Position numbers and translations under genes: made by a program | Assembly (NCBI GenBank): GCA_030425385.1 | Contig: JAUIAH010000020.1 | Coordinates: 62,001-126,000, forward strand | Source of the DNA: Verrucomicrobiia bacterium | GTDB lineage: Bacteria; Verrucomicrobiota; Verrucomicrobiia; Verrucomicrobiales; DEV007 | DNA: 64,000 bases | Reading direction: 5' to 3' | Notes under the pieces: generated by a model | Databases searched by the model: none | What the model was told of the DNA's origin: nothing | What the model saw: the letters and a program-made list of their open reading frames with translations, nothing else | Shown here: one piece after another, positions 54,544-63,341 of the stretch | How the letters are laid out: each line of letters opens with the position of its first letter | Position numbering within the stretch: position 1 is the stretch's first letter

Positions 54544-54825
54544 AAAGAAAGAGCCCCTTCTCCAAGGGAGGTCGGAGAAGGGGCTCAGGAGGGATGTGCT
54601 TGGATGTGACATCAGTTTACACATCTCCGATTGAGTGTCCACATGAAATTGCAATTATTCACGAGATTCTCGTAGGGACCCAGTCTTGCGGATTCCCAAC
54701 CCTATCGTTAGCGTCCGCTTGGAATGAAGTGCCCCAGTTGCCAAGCCACCTTGACGGAATCGGCGGCGTCCTGTCCTAGCTGCGGGTTCGCCTATGAGCG
54801 CATTGGAGAGGCCTTCGGACGCATG
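54544..54825 (+). repeat. Direct repeat B, copy 2 (at the intact gene)
   Basis: This copy runs into the complete zinc-ribbon/TPM gene and carries its own identical hairpin (54551-54586). Confidence 0.88.
54551..54586. terminator. Strong hairpin, probable terminator (repeat B copy 2)
   Basis: The same 13-bp stem GAGCCCCTTCTCC/GGAGAAGGGGCTC as at 53125, preceded by AAAGAAA. It lies 138 bp before the start codon at 54724, so it could insulate that gene or form part of its leader. Confidence 0.6.
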
Positions 54826-55308
54826 CCCACCCTTAAAGGCGAACTCTCTGACATGGTCGGCATTCTCTCTCCTCGACAAGCGGGTAAGATCCGAACCGAG
54901 ATCAAACGCTTTGCCAGGGAGTTTCCCCAACTGCAATTCCATGCCTTTCTGACTTCGGTATCGTCTGATCACCCCATCAGCACCTACGCTTTCTGGCTCT
55001 TCAATGGATCTGGCATGTGCTCGCATCTGCAGAAGGGGGGACTCAATTTCCACACCCTGCTGGTAATCGATGTTGAGCACGGACGCTCCAATTTGAGTGT
55101 GGGCTACGGCATCGAGCCGTTCGTGGCCGACGACGATCTTCGGCGCGCGTTGGAAGCGGGGCAGGAGGCTCTCCAAGCGAAAGACTACGGCCAGGCTGTC
55201 GTAGCGATCATCGAAATGATCCGTGAAGTGTATCACGAGAAGAGCGCCCGCATTCCCCAGACCTTTGGCATGCGCCCCAAGACGCGCGATGATAGCGCTG
55301 CCTTCTAG
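54724..55308 (+). CDS. Zinc-ribbon protein with TPM domain
   Basis: The 194-residue product starts with a four-Cys zinc ribbon, MKCPSCQATLTESAASCPSC (Cys3, 6, 17, 20). A TPM domain follows (about 38-160: GILSPRQAGKIRTEIKRFAR, FHAFLTSVS, FHTLLVIDVEHGRSNLSVGY, DDLRRALEAGQEALQAKDYG). TPM domains occur in acid phosphatases of photosystem II repair and in YgcG proteins, usually in envelope contexts; here there is no membrane segment. Its 5' end is duplicated upstream. Confidence 0.85.
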   Translation: MKCPSCQATLTESAASCPSCGFAYERIGEAFGRMPTLKGELSDMVGILSPRQAGKIRTEIKRFAREFPQLQFHAFLTSVSSDHPISTYAFWLFNGSGMCSHLQKGGLNFHTLLVIDVEHGRSNLSVGYGIEPFVADDDLRRALEAGQEALQAKDYGQAVVAIIEMIREVYHEKSARIPQTFGMRPKTRDDSAAF

Positions 55309-55390
55309 TCGCTGAGTCTGGACAAGCGCCATCTCGTGCGGTAATGCGCGAGTGACAAGCCCATCTCGCAATACGAAAGACACGCTATTT

Positions 55391-58177
55391 ATGGAAACTC
55401 TACGCAATTTCACTACTGGATCCGGAACCGAGGCCCAATTCTACTCTTTGCCCGCCCTTGAAGAGCAAGGGATTGGGAAGATTTCTCGGTTACCCGTCAG
55501 CATCCGCGTTGTCTTGGAGAGCGTTCTTCGAAATTGCGATGGCAAGAAGGTGACGGAGAAGGATGTGAAGAATCTCGCGCAGTGGGATGCCAAAGCGCCG
55601 GGTGATTATGAAATTCCATTCACCGTGGCTCGGATCGTGTTGCAGGATTTCACAGGCGTCCCTCTGCTTGTCGACGTCGCCGCCATGCGTGATGCTGCGG
55701 TCAAGCAAGGCGCTGATCCGAAAGCCGTCGAGCCGCTCGTACCTGTCGATCTCGTCGTGGATCACTCAGTGCAGGTCGATTTCGCCGGCTCACAAGTGGC
55801 CCTGGATCGCAACATGCAGATCGAGTTCATTCGCAATCGCGAACGCTACGAATTCCTCAAATGGGGTCAACAAGCATTCGACACCTTCTCCGTCGTGCCT
55901 CCTGGCATTGGCATCGTCCATCAGGTGAACTTGGAGTATCTCGCTCAAGGGGTGCTGTCGAAAGACAATGTCTATTATCCTGACACTTTGGTCGGGACTG
56001 ACAGTCATACCACCATGATCAATGGACTCGGCGTCGTTGGCTGGGGAGTAGGCGGCATCGAAGCCGAAGCGGGTATGTTAGGTCAGCCAGTCACCTTTCT
56101 CGTGCCGGAAGTGGTGGGCGTCTACTTGCATGGAAAGCTCGCCGAAGGCGTCACAGCCACGGACCTCACTCTCAAGGTGACGCAGATGCTGCGGGAACAC
56201 GGGGTGGTCGGGAAATTCGTAGAGTTCTATGGTCCTGGTGCTGAGGCCCTCTCTTTGCCTGACAGAGCAACCATCGCCAACATGGCTCCTGAATACGGCG
56301 CTACCATGGGATTCTTCCCAGTGGATAGCGAAACCATCCACTATCTCCGAGGAACAGGACGTTCGGAGGAACTGTGCTCCACTGTAGAGAACTACTTCAA
56401 AGCGCAAGGCCTCTTCGGCATTCCAAGCAAAGGCAGCATCGACTACACGGACGAGCTGGAGTTGGACCTCGGCAGCGTGGTCCCCGCCGTTTCAGGACCC
56501 AAGCGGCCTCAGGATCGGATTGATGTGCCAGCGTTAGGCGATCGCTTCAACGCTCTCTTTGAAATGCCGGTCTCCGAAGGCGGGTTTGGCTTGGATCCCA
56601 GCAAACGCAACACGCGCATCCCGATTCATTTGGATTCCCCCGCTGGCGAATTCGACAACCCATTGATTGAGGGAGAAACCATTACCGCGACCGATACCGA
56701 TACGGTGCTAGGCCATGGATCCATTCTCATCGCCGCCATCACCAGCTGCACGAATACTTCCAATCCCAGCGTCATGCTTGCGGCTGGCCTCGTGGCCAAG
56801 AAAGCTAACGAGAAAGGCCTGAAGGTCGCCCCCTATGTGAAGTCTTCGTTAGGGCCCGGATCACGTGTCGTCACGGACTACCTGGAGGCGACCGGCCTGC
56901 AGAAAGAGCTCGATCAGTTAGGATTCCAAACAGTGGGCTACGGCTGCACCACCTGTATCGGCAACGCGGGGCCGCTTCATCCCACCATTGATGGTGCCAT
57001 CAAAGACGGCGATCTCGTGTGCGCAAGCGTCCTCAGCGGCAATCGCAACTTCGAGGCACGGATTCACGGAGCCATCAAGGCAAATTTCCTCATGAGTCCT
57101 CCACTCGTCGTCGCCTACGCGCTCGCTGGTCGCGTCGATCTGGATCTCACCAAAGATCCACTCGGCACGGATCAGGACGGCAATCCAGTCTTTCTCACTG
57201 ATCTCTGGCCCAGTCAGGATGAAGTCAAAGCTCTCCTCGGCAGCGCTCTCAAGCCTGACGTTTACGCCAAACTCTATGGTGACTTTGACAGTGCCAATCC
57301 CAAATGGGGTGAGATTCCTGGCAAGACTGGGGCCGCCTACGAATGGGACGAAAGCTCGACTTACATTCAGTTGCCTCCTTTCTTCGAGGGCTACGACGGC
57401 AAACTCGCCGACATCACGGACATCGTCGATGCGCGTCCCCTGGGCATCTTCGGAGATTCCGTCACCACGGACCACATCAGCCCTGCGGGTGCGATCAAAG
57501 AAGACAGCCCTGCCGGCACCTATCTGCTAGAGCACGGTGTGGAGAAAGCGAGCTTCAATAGCTTTGGGAGTCGTCGCGGGAACGATCGCGTGATGACTCG
57601 CGGTACCTTCGGCAACGTCCGCATCAAGAATCTCATGGTGCCCGGTACGGAAGGCGGGTATACCACCTACTTCGGCGACGGCCAGGTGCCGGTATTGGAC
57701 AATCCACAATCCACGGACTCGGGCACACCAACCCATATCTTCGATGCTTGTCAGGCCTATCAACAGGCCGGCACCCCGCTAATCGTTATTGGTGGCGAAG
57801 ACTATGGCATGGGTTCCAGCCGAGACTGGGCCGCCAAAGGCACGCGTTTGTTAGGCGTGCGCGCTGTGATCACTAAGAGCTTTGAGCGGATCCATCGAAG
57901 CAACCTCGTGGGCATGGGAGTGCTCCCGTTGAACTTCAAGAACAAGGAAGATTACGACAAAGCCACCGCCCACCACGACGCGACCTTCAGCATCACCGGA
58001 TTGAGCAACGCGACCGAGCCGCGTTCGGAAGTCACGCTCACCGTGAAGGCGGTGGACGGCAGTGAAAGCCACTATCCTCTCATTGTCCGCATCGACACAC
58101 CGGTTGAGATCGACTATTATCGTGCGGGTGGCATCCTACCCTACGTCCTCGCTCAGATCCTCGACACCACGGCGTAA
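55391..58177 (+). CDS. acnA: Aconitate hydratase A
   Basis: The 928-residue protein from the ATG at 55391 has the normal length and domain order of the IRP/AcnA branch. Iron-sulfur cluster cysteines are in [17 protein letters not shown] and [12 protein letters not shown]. Substrate and active-site segments include [35 protein letters not shown] and [17 protein letters not shown] (the swivelling domain). It interconverts citrate and isocitrate. It is preceded by the TPM gene by 82 bp and followed by the TfoX-C gene. Confidence 0.97.
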   Translation: METLRNFTTGSGTEAQFYSLPALEEQGIGKISRLPVSIRVVLESVLRNCDGKKVTEKDVKNLAQWDAKAPGDYEIPFTVARIVLQDFTGVPLLVDVAAMRDAAVKQGADPKAVEPLVPVDLVVDHSVQVDFAGSQVALDRNMQIEFIRNRERYEFLKWGQQAFDTFSVVPPGIGIVHQVNLEYLAQGVLSKDNVYYPDTLVGTDSHTTMINGLGVVGWGVGGIEAEAGMLGQPVTFLVPEVVGVYLHGKLAEGVTATDLTLKVTQMLREHGVVGKFVEFYGPGAEALSLPDRATIANMAPEYGATMGFFPVDSETIHYLRGTGRSEELCSTVENYFKAQGLFGIPSKGSIDYTDELELDLGSVVPAVSGPKRPQDRIDVPALGDRFNALFEMPVSEGGFGLDPSKRNTRIPIHLDSPAGEFDNPLIEGETITATDTDTVLGHGSILIAAITSCTNTSNPSVMLAAGLVAKKANEKGLKVAPYVKSSLGPGSRVVTDYLEATGLQKELDQLGFQTVGYGCTTCIGNAGPLHPTIDGAIKDGDLVCASVLSGNRNFEARIHGAIKANFLMSPPLVVAYALAGRVDLDLTKDPLGTDQDGNPVFLTDLWPSQDEVKALLGSALKPDVYAKLYGDFDSANPKWGEIPGKTGAAYEWDESSTYIQLPPFFEGYDGKLADITDIVDARPLGIFGDSVTTDHISPAGAIKEDSPAGTYLLEHGVEKASFNSFGSRRGNDRVMTRGTFGNVRIKNLMVPGTEGGYTTYFGDGQVPVLDNPQSTDSGTPTHIFDACQAYQQAGTPLIVIGGEDYGMGSSRDWAAKGTRLLGVRAVITKSFERIHRSNLVGMGVLPLNFKNKEDYDKATAHHDATFSITGLSNATEPRSEVTLTVKAVDGSESHYPLIVRIDTPVEIDYYRAGGILPYVLAQILDTTA

Positions 58178-58202
58178 TTGCTCGCAGTTGCCCCTGCTAC
58201 CG

Positions 58203-58487
58203 ATGTCCGAACCCGTCACTCAGCTTCGGAACATCGGCCCCCGCTGCGCGGAGTGGCTCGCAGCCATTCACGTCCACACCGCCGACGACCTCCGTCGGCT
58301 CGGTGCGGCCACGGCTTACCGTGAACTCGTGCAGCGTGATATTGTGAGCCCTCATCGCATGATCCTCTACGCACTTGGCGGTGCCGTGGGAGACCTTGAT
58401 TGCACGCGCTTGCCATCGGTTCTCAAACAAACGTTAGAAGAAGAGGCAAGTATCCACCACAGTCCTGGCAACCAGCGCCTCTTCTAA
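58203..58487 (+). CDS. TfoX C-terminal domain protein
   Basis: The 94-residue product has the helix-hairpin-helix-like TfoX-C fold: LRNIGPRCAEWLAAIHVHTA DDLRRLG, and LVQRDIVSPHRMILYALGGA VGD. Stand-alone versions are common; competence or DNA-related roles are suspected but unproven. It begins 25 bp after acnA. Confidence 0.85.
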   Translation: MSEPVTQLRNIGPRCAEWLAAIHVHTADDLRRLGAATAYRELVQRDIVSPHRMILYALGGAVGDLDCTRLPSVLKQTLEEEASIHHSPGNQRLF

Positions 58488-58489
58488 CA

Positions 58490-58981
58490 TTGGCCAGAGC
58501 AGAAACAGACGCTCCCATCCATCTGGGCATCGTCACCCAATCGGTGGCCCCCGCCATCCTTGCCGCCTCACTGGCAGCAAAGCCGCTTCCGGTGCTCTAC
58601 ATTGACCCCAAGACATGCGGTTCCGTCCACGCCTTCGCCGCTGATCTTGCCGCAGCCTTGCTGGCCCATCCCGTGACACCCTCAGCGGCGGATCTCGCCC
58701 ATTTAGAAGGCAGCTATCGCTTCCGAGCCGAGAACGATCCCCGAGTCTCGGTCCATGGGAGCGCGGATCAGTGGCTTCTGTTAGCGGAAGAAGACACCCT
58801 CTTCGCGCACGCCACCGGCGCGTCCCAACTCTTTGTAAAACCCTTCCCCGATCATTGGGAACAGGCCTTCTTATATCTCCGTCAGGATGCCGTCACCCAC
58901 GTCACCCTCTGGACACCCGACGACTCGGAATACATGGCCTGGCAATCCCTCTTTCCCAAGGCGGACGTCCAGCTCGCCTAA
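58490..58981 (+). CDS. Hypothetical protein (TTG start proposed)
   Basis: The best start is a TTG at 58490, 2 bp after the TfoX-C stop, giving a 163-residue protein opening ARAETDAPIHLGIVTQSVAP; the only ATG in frame lies far inside the previous gene. The sequence has no signal peptide. It includes VLYIDPKTCGSVHAFAADLA, SADQWLLLAEEDTLFAHATG and DAVTHVTLWTPDDSEYMAWQ. No family was recognised. Codon use and length suggest a real gene, co-transcribed with its neighbour. Confidence 0.6.
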   Translation: MARAETDAPIHLGIVTQSVAPAILAASLAAKPLPVLYIDPKTCGSVHAFAADLAAALLAHPVTPSAADLAHLEGSYRFRAENDPRVSVHGSADQWLLLAEEDTLFAHATGASQLFVKPFPDHWEQAFLYLRQDAVTHVTLWTPDDSEYMAWQSLFPKADVQLA

Positions 58982-59035
58982 CTGAACCATCATCCAGGTC
59001 GATCTATTCGATCTCTTTCCTGGCCTGGGGAAGCG

Positions 59036-60148
59036 TCATGATTGCGGCACGAAGAGGATGCAAATGGGTGAGGGTACGTTGATGATGGATCCTCTCTGAA
59101 ACACCAAGGCACCTGATTCTTGATCGATGGCAAAGACGGACACGGTGCTGGATTGTCCACCGGCGGCGAGGAGCCATTTGCCTGAAGGATCCATATTAAT
59201 GTTGCGAGGCCAAGCGCCACGAATGGGCTCCACTTCGATGACGGTGAGTTCGCCCGTCTCGGGATTCGCTCGATAGGCAGTAACACTATCATGTCCACGA
59301 TTGGCGGAGTAGACGAATTTGCCGCTGGGATGAACGAGGATTTCCGAGGCTGAGTTAAACGTCTCTTTCGCTTTCACCTCTTCAGACAGGGCTGGGGTGG
59401 TCGTGAGTCGCTTCGTGGTGCCCGACTCGGCATCGTAGGCAAAGGTGGTGACCGAGAGGGTGAGTTCATTGAGGAGGTAGATGAATCTGCCATCGACTGA
59501 GAATCGCATGTGCCTGGGGCCGCCTCCGGGCACGGACTCGGCAAAGCCATGCTTGGTCAGCGTGGCTTTGTCAGGATCGACCTTGTAGATCACCATACCA
59601 TCCATTCCCAGGTCTGGCACCAAGGCGAAACGTCCATCAGGCGAGAAGCCGCACCAATGAGGATGCGGGCTATCCTGACGGTTTCCCACCACACCTGAGC
59701 CGCCCTCGTGCTCTACCACAGTGGCGTCGCGCAGGCTCCCATCCGGGTTGAGCCCGAAGATCGCGGTGGATCCTCCTCCATACTGTGCGGTGAGGAGGCA
59801 TTTCCCTGACGGATGCACCGCGACGTGCGTGCCGCCACCATCGCCAGTGGGTTTGGCATTGATGCGCCTGAGCTTCCCATCTTTGGCTATTTGATAGGCC
59901 GCGACTCCGGGGCCATCCGGCGTCCACGTGACGCCATAGACCTTCTGACCATCTGGGTGGATCGCGAGGAATCCTGACGGACTGTCTTTCACCGCCAACG
60001 TGGGTGGACTCAGGGTACCTTTGTCAGGATCGAATGCGGAATGATAAATGCCTTTCGATTCCTCTCCACGGGTCCCGAAGTAGACATGGAGGGACTGGGC
60101 GGAAAGCGTGGTGGAGCTGAGAAGCAGTGCGGAGAACCAAGATTTCAT
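59036..60148 (-). CDS. Secreted lactonase-family beta-propeller protein
   Basis: The start at 60148 gives a signal peptide MKSWFSALLLSSTTLSAQSL. The 370 residues form the same propeller family as the cytoplasmic protein at 35769: VYFGTRGEESKGIYHSAFDP, GFLAIHPDGQKVYGVTW, GGTHVAVHPSGKCLLTAQYG, SPHPHWCGFSPDGRFALVPD and WPRNINMDPSGKWLLAAGGQ. It is divergent from the Gfo/Idh/MocA gene (88 bp), another exported sugar-related protein, so both may act on periplasmic sugar lactones. Confidence 0.87.
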   Translation of the reverse strand: MKSWFSALLLSSTTLSAQSLHVYFGTRGEESKGIYHSAFDPDKGTLSPPTLAVKDSPSGFLAIHPDGQKVYGVTWTPDGPGVAAYQIAKDGKLRRINAKPTGDGGGTHVAVHPSGKCLLTAQYGGGSTAIFGLNPDGSLRDATVVEHEGGSGVVGNRQDSPHPHWCGFSPDGRFALVPDLGMDGMVIYKVDPDKATLTKHGFAESVPGGGPRHMRFSVDGRFIYLLNELTLSVTTFAYDAESGTTKRLTTTPALSEEVKAKETFNSASEILVHPSGKFVYSANRGHDSVTAYRANPETGELTVIEVEPIRGAWPRNINMDPSGKWLLAAGGQSSTVSVFAIDQESGALVFQRGSIINVPSPICILFVPQS

Positions 60149-60236
60149 GATCCACGCATAGCAGGTCGCCTCCGTGTGACAAGCCTCGAGCAAACAAGGT
60201 CTTGCTCTGCTTCGCGCTGCTCTCTAGAAAGTGCGC

Positions 60237-61580
60237 ATGCAGAGACGTCAGTTCCTATCGAAATCCGCCGCCGCCACTTTCGGGTTCCAAGTGGTCGCCA
60301 GTCACGTGGTCCGTGCGCAAGACGGCAAGCCCTCACCAAATAGCAAGATTCGCATCGGCGCGATCGGTTGTGGCGGACGTGGCGAGGCCAATTTGGATGG
60401 GATGAAGGATGAAGCCATCGTCGCTCTCTGCGACGTCGACGAACGGCGCGCAGCGGGCGCCCGGAAGAAGTTTCCCGATGCCAAGACCTTCGTAGACTAT
60501 CGCGCGATGTTCGCTGAAATGGGCGACCAGATCGATGCCGTGCTCGTGGCGACGCCCGATCACACACATGCCGTGGCGGTGCACGCCGCGATCGAGAAAG
60601 GCAAGCATGTGTATTGTGAGAAACCGCTCGCCAAGTCCATCGCTGAAGTGCGCTCCATGCGGCAAGCGGCCTTGGAGAAGAAGGTGATCACCCAGGTGGG
60701 CAATCAAGGGCACTCCTCAGATCACATTCGTCTCTTTTGTGAAATGGTGTGGTCGGGTGCCATCGGCGAAGTGACCGAGGTGCACGCGGGCTGTGATGCC
60801 TTCAAGAACGTTTACTGTCAGATCGATAAGATCGGCGATTTCACACAGCAGCACGAGATTCCCGCAGGTCTGGATTGGCAACAATGGTTGGGGCCATTGC
60901 CGGATCGTCCCTATCATCCTCACTATCTTCCCTTCAATTGGCGCGGCTACTCCGCCTACGGCAGCGGCTGCATTGGCGATTGGGTTTGCCATGTGTTAGA
61001 CCCGACCTTCTGGGCTTTGGATCTGGCCATGCCCACTGCCATCACCGCAGAGGTGCAAGGCTACGATCCGATGATTCACGCCGAATTCTACCCCGCCGGC
61101 ACGCGGATCACCTTTGAATTCGCCGCCACGGAGAAGAATGGCCCTATCAAGATCATCTGGCATGATGGGGAAGAGAGCATTCCTCGTCCGAAGGAGTTGG
61201 AGGAGGGGCGCAATCCGGTGCGCACCGGGGCTGTCGTGCACGGGACCGAGGGGGTGATTATGCATGGTTCCCACGGTGCTGGCGGCTGTCGCTTGATCCC
61301 CGAAGCACGCATGAAAGCCTTTGAGCGCCCTGAGCAGAAGATTCCACGAGTGCCGGGTGGACACCATCAGAAGGATTGGCTCACCGCTATCCGCGAGGGA
61401 CGCCAGGCAGGCTCCAACTTCGAATACGGTGGTGCCCTGAGCGAGATCGGTCTTCTGGCTATGATCGCCATCCGCCGTCCCGGCAAGCGCCTGGAATGGG
61501 ATGCTCAGGCCATGCAATTCAAGAACGATGCTCTTGCAAACACACTGATCAAGCCGGTGTATCGCGCAGGCTGGGCGTAA
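60237..61580 (+). CDS. Tat-exported Gfo/Idh/MocA family oxidoreductase
   Basis: The ATG at 60237 gives MQRRQFLSKSAAATFGFQVV, a twin-arginine signal; a GTG 6 bp upstream is possible. The mature protein has a Rossmann NAD(P)-binding start, IRIGAIGCGGRGEANLDG, then VLVATPDHTHAVAVHAAIEK and HVYCEKPLAKS with the catalytic-region Lys of EKP. YGSGCIGDWVCHVLDPTFWA holds a conserved Asp-x-x-x-His pair. About 447 residues, typical of the exported branch abundant in Planctomycetota and Verrucomicrobiota. The substrate is probably a sugar or sugar alcohol; unproven. Confidence 0.92.
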   Translation: MQRRQFLSKSAAATFGFQVVASHVVRAQDGKPSPNSKIRIGAIGCGGRGEANLDGMKDEAIVALCDVDERRAAGARKKFPDAKTFVDYRAMFAEMGDQIDAVLVATPDHTHAVAVHAAIEKGKHVYCEKPLAKSIAEVRSMRQAALEKKVITQVGNQGHSSDHIRLFCEMVWSGAIGEVTEVHAGCDAFKNVYCQIDKIGDFTQQHEIPAGLDWQQWLGPLPDRPYHPHYLPFNWRGYSAYGSGCIGDWVCHVLDPTFWALDLAMPTAITAEVQGYDPMIHAEFYPAGTRITFEFAATEKNGPIKIIWHDGEESIPRPKELEEGRNPVRTGAVVHGTEGVIMHGSHGAGGCRLIPEARMKAFERPEQKIPRVPGGHHQKDWLTAIREGRQAGSNFEYGGALSEIGLLAMIAIRRPGKRLEWDAQAMQFKNDALANTLIKPVYRAGWA

Positions 61581-61745
61581 ACAACCAGGGAGATTGGCGC
61601 GCTGCTATCAACTCCTCTTTGCTAGGACAGAGTTGGCTGGGGGAAGCTTTCTCAACCAACCTTCCAGCGTTGGTCATGACCGCTCTCTACCTGCTCGCCA
61701 TCGTGCTCACCATGCCCTAGAGAGGTGACACTGACACTTCACTCA

Positions 61746-62087
61746 TCAACCCGGAGGCCACTGGAGCGGGCGCCCTCCTAACAGATGAATGTGCATGTGG
61801 GGAACGGTCTCCCCACCATTCTCGCCGTTATTGATCACGACTCGGAAGCCAGATTCCTTGATGCCTGCGCTCTCTGCCACTTCACCCACCTTCAGCAAGA
61901 GATGGCCCAGCAATGCCTGATCCTCAGACTCGGCAGCGGCGACACGCGGGATGGGCTTCTTGGGAATCAAGAGGATGTGCACCGGCGCCTGTGGACCGAT
62001 GTCATTGAAGGCGAGGCAGAGATCATCCTCGTAGACAATGTCTGCTGGAATCTCGCGCGCAATGATCTTCTCAAAGAGCGTGGGCAT
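61746..62087 (-). CDS. HIT-family (histidine triad) nucleotide hydrolase
   Basis: The start at 62087 gives MPTLFEKIIAREIPADIVYE, the family opening. The histidine triad is in VPHMHIHLLGGR (His97, 99, 101). The 113-residue length is that of HINT/HinT proteins, which hydrolyse nucleoside phosphoramidates. It lies 28 bp downstream of the hypothetical gene coupled to nrdR. Confidence 0.94.
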   Translation of the reverse strand: MPTLFEKIIAREIPADIVYEDDLCLAFNDIGPQAPVHILLIPKKPIPRVAAAESEDQALLGHLLLKVGEVAESAGIKESGFRVVINNGENGGETVPHMHIHLLGGRPLQWPPG

Positions 62088-62115
62088 GGTTTCGAATGAT
62101 GCTAGGGTGAGTATT

Positions 62116-62673
62116 CTAGAGTAGCTGGAGCTTGAGCGTGTGATGCTCCCGCACGTGATTCTGAACGAAGGCAACGATCTCTTCGTGAAGCCGTTGACAG
62201 GCACGGGTCCAACGCTTCGCCCCTAACAGTACCTTCACCGCATTCTCCGATTCCGTCGCCACAATGACCTCAGCGCTTGTGCGCCGTGCCTCGTCGAGCA
62301 TCTCCGCGAGGCGCGTGAAGAATCGCCATTCGTAGAATCCACTAGCAGAAGCTTCGAGAGCGAGATGATGCAGCTGGATCCGGCAGGGTGGCACCTCATC
62401 GTGAAGGTGATCGGCGATATCTTGGAAACCAAGTGCGCCCAAGGTGAGGCGCAGTTTCTCAAAGAGCTCATTGACCGTGATGACGCCAGAGGTGAAGCGC
62501 TCTCGCAAATAGAGAAATAGGCTTTTGACAATGTCAGCAGCAAACCACCACTCAGAATGCCCCGCCTCTTTAGCAGCCGAACGAATGGATCCTTCCAACC
62601 ACTCGGCAGAGTATTCTCGGATACCACAGTCACCGATTTGAAGAACGGGCAGGCCTGATGCGAGGGCAATCAT
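62116..62673 (-). CDS. Hypothetical protein translationally coupled to nrdR
   Basis: The 185-residue product opens MIALASGLPVLQIGDCGIRE and continues with AAKEAGHSEWWFAADIVKSL FLYLRERF and SGVITVNELFEKLRLTLGAL. The latter resembles an ATP-cone-like helical stretch, but I do not see the full ATP-cone signature. Its start overlaps the nrdR stop by 4 bp, so it is made with NrdR. No domain was identified with confidence. Confidence 0.72.
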   Translation of the reverse strand: MIALASGLPVLQIGDCGIREYSAEWLEGSIRSAAKEAGHSEWWFAADIVKSLFLYLRERFTSGVITVNELFEKLRLTLGALGFQDIADHLHDEVPPCRIQLHHLALEASASGFYEWRFFTRLAEMLDEARRTSAEVIVATESENAVKVLLGAKRWTRACQRLHEEIVAFVQNHVREHHTLKLQLL

Positions 62674-63206
62674 GTTGAGGGAGAGGTCGTGACGGGAGGG
62701 TTGAGTTTCGCTTCCTTGATCTTAAAGAGTTCGGGATGATGCGCGCCATGGAGCGGATCATTGTTCATCGTGCGGATTTCCTCGATGAACTCACCCACGT
62801 CCTGAAACTCGCGGTAGACGGACGCGTATCGGACATAAGCCACAGGATCGATCGCCTTGAGCTTGCGCATGACGGCAAGACCGATGCGTGACGACTGGAC
62901 CTCCTTCTCGCTCAACTCCTCTAGCTCCGCCATGATGCCATCTACCGCCTCCTCCAGCGTCTCGCGGCTCACCGGACGCTTTTCCGAAGCTTTACTCAAG
63001 CTCTGCAGGAGCTTGGTGCGTTCCAACGGTTGGCGACTATTGTCCCGCTTCACCACGAACAGCTCGCGCTGTTCCAACACCTCGTAGGTCGTGAATCGGT
63101 GCCCGCAGTGCAAACACTCACGGCGACGGCGAATCGAACTCCCATCCTTGGAGGATCGGGAATCAATCACCTTGTCTTCGTGAGTGCCACAACGGACGCA
63201 ACGCAT
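62670..63206 (-). CDS. nrdR: Transcriptional repressor NrdR
   Basis: The 178-residue product has the N-terminal zinc ribbon MRCVRCGTHEDKVIDSR with Cys3 and Cys6, then RRRECLHCGHRFTTYEV with Cys31 and Cys34, and the ATP-cone domain (about 48-135: VVKRDNSRQPLERTKLLQSL, VAYVRYASVYREFQDVGEFI). NrdR senses ATP/dATP and represses ribonucleotide reductase genes. The C-terminal tail is about 25 residues longer than the usual 150-residue form. Two NrdR-box-like sites stand just upstream. Confidence 0.96.
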   Translation of the reverse strand: MRCVRCGTHEDKVIDSRSSKDGSSIRRRRECLHCGHRFTTYEVLEQRELFVVKRDNSRQPLERTKLLQSLSKASEKRPVSRETLEEAVDGIMAELEELSEKEVQSSRIGLAVMRKLKAIDPVAYVRYASVYREFQDVGEFIEEIRTMNNDPLHGAHHPELFKIKEAKLNPPVTTSPST

Positions 63207-63222
63207 GGTGCCGCGAGGCTAC

Positions 63223-63270
63223 CTCAACATGTAGTGGCGTCAACGAGAAACCCACCACAACATGTAGTGC
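63223..63270. promoter_or_regulatory. Tandem NrdR-box-like sites
   Basis: CCTCAACATGTAGTGG (63223-63238) and CCACAACATGTAGTGC (63255-63270) start 32 bp apart, about three helical turns, the usual spacing of paired NrdR boxes. Against the consensus acacwAtATaTwGtgt I count about 11 and 12 matches of 16. They lie between nrdR and the divergent radical SAM gene, so NrdR may control itself, the other gene, or both. Confidence 0.75.
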
Positions 63271-63341
63271 CTATTCTAAAAACTTCGCAAACATTCCGCA
63301 AATTCGCTGGCAACTGTTCTTGTGAACAGGTAGGCAATGCC

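Noticed and set aside
61581-61745. Short gene after the Gfo/Idh/MocA gene
   Set aside because: Only a short hydrophobic peptide frame is visible (ending TALYLLAIVLTMP) with no start signal or family support.
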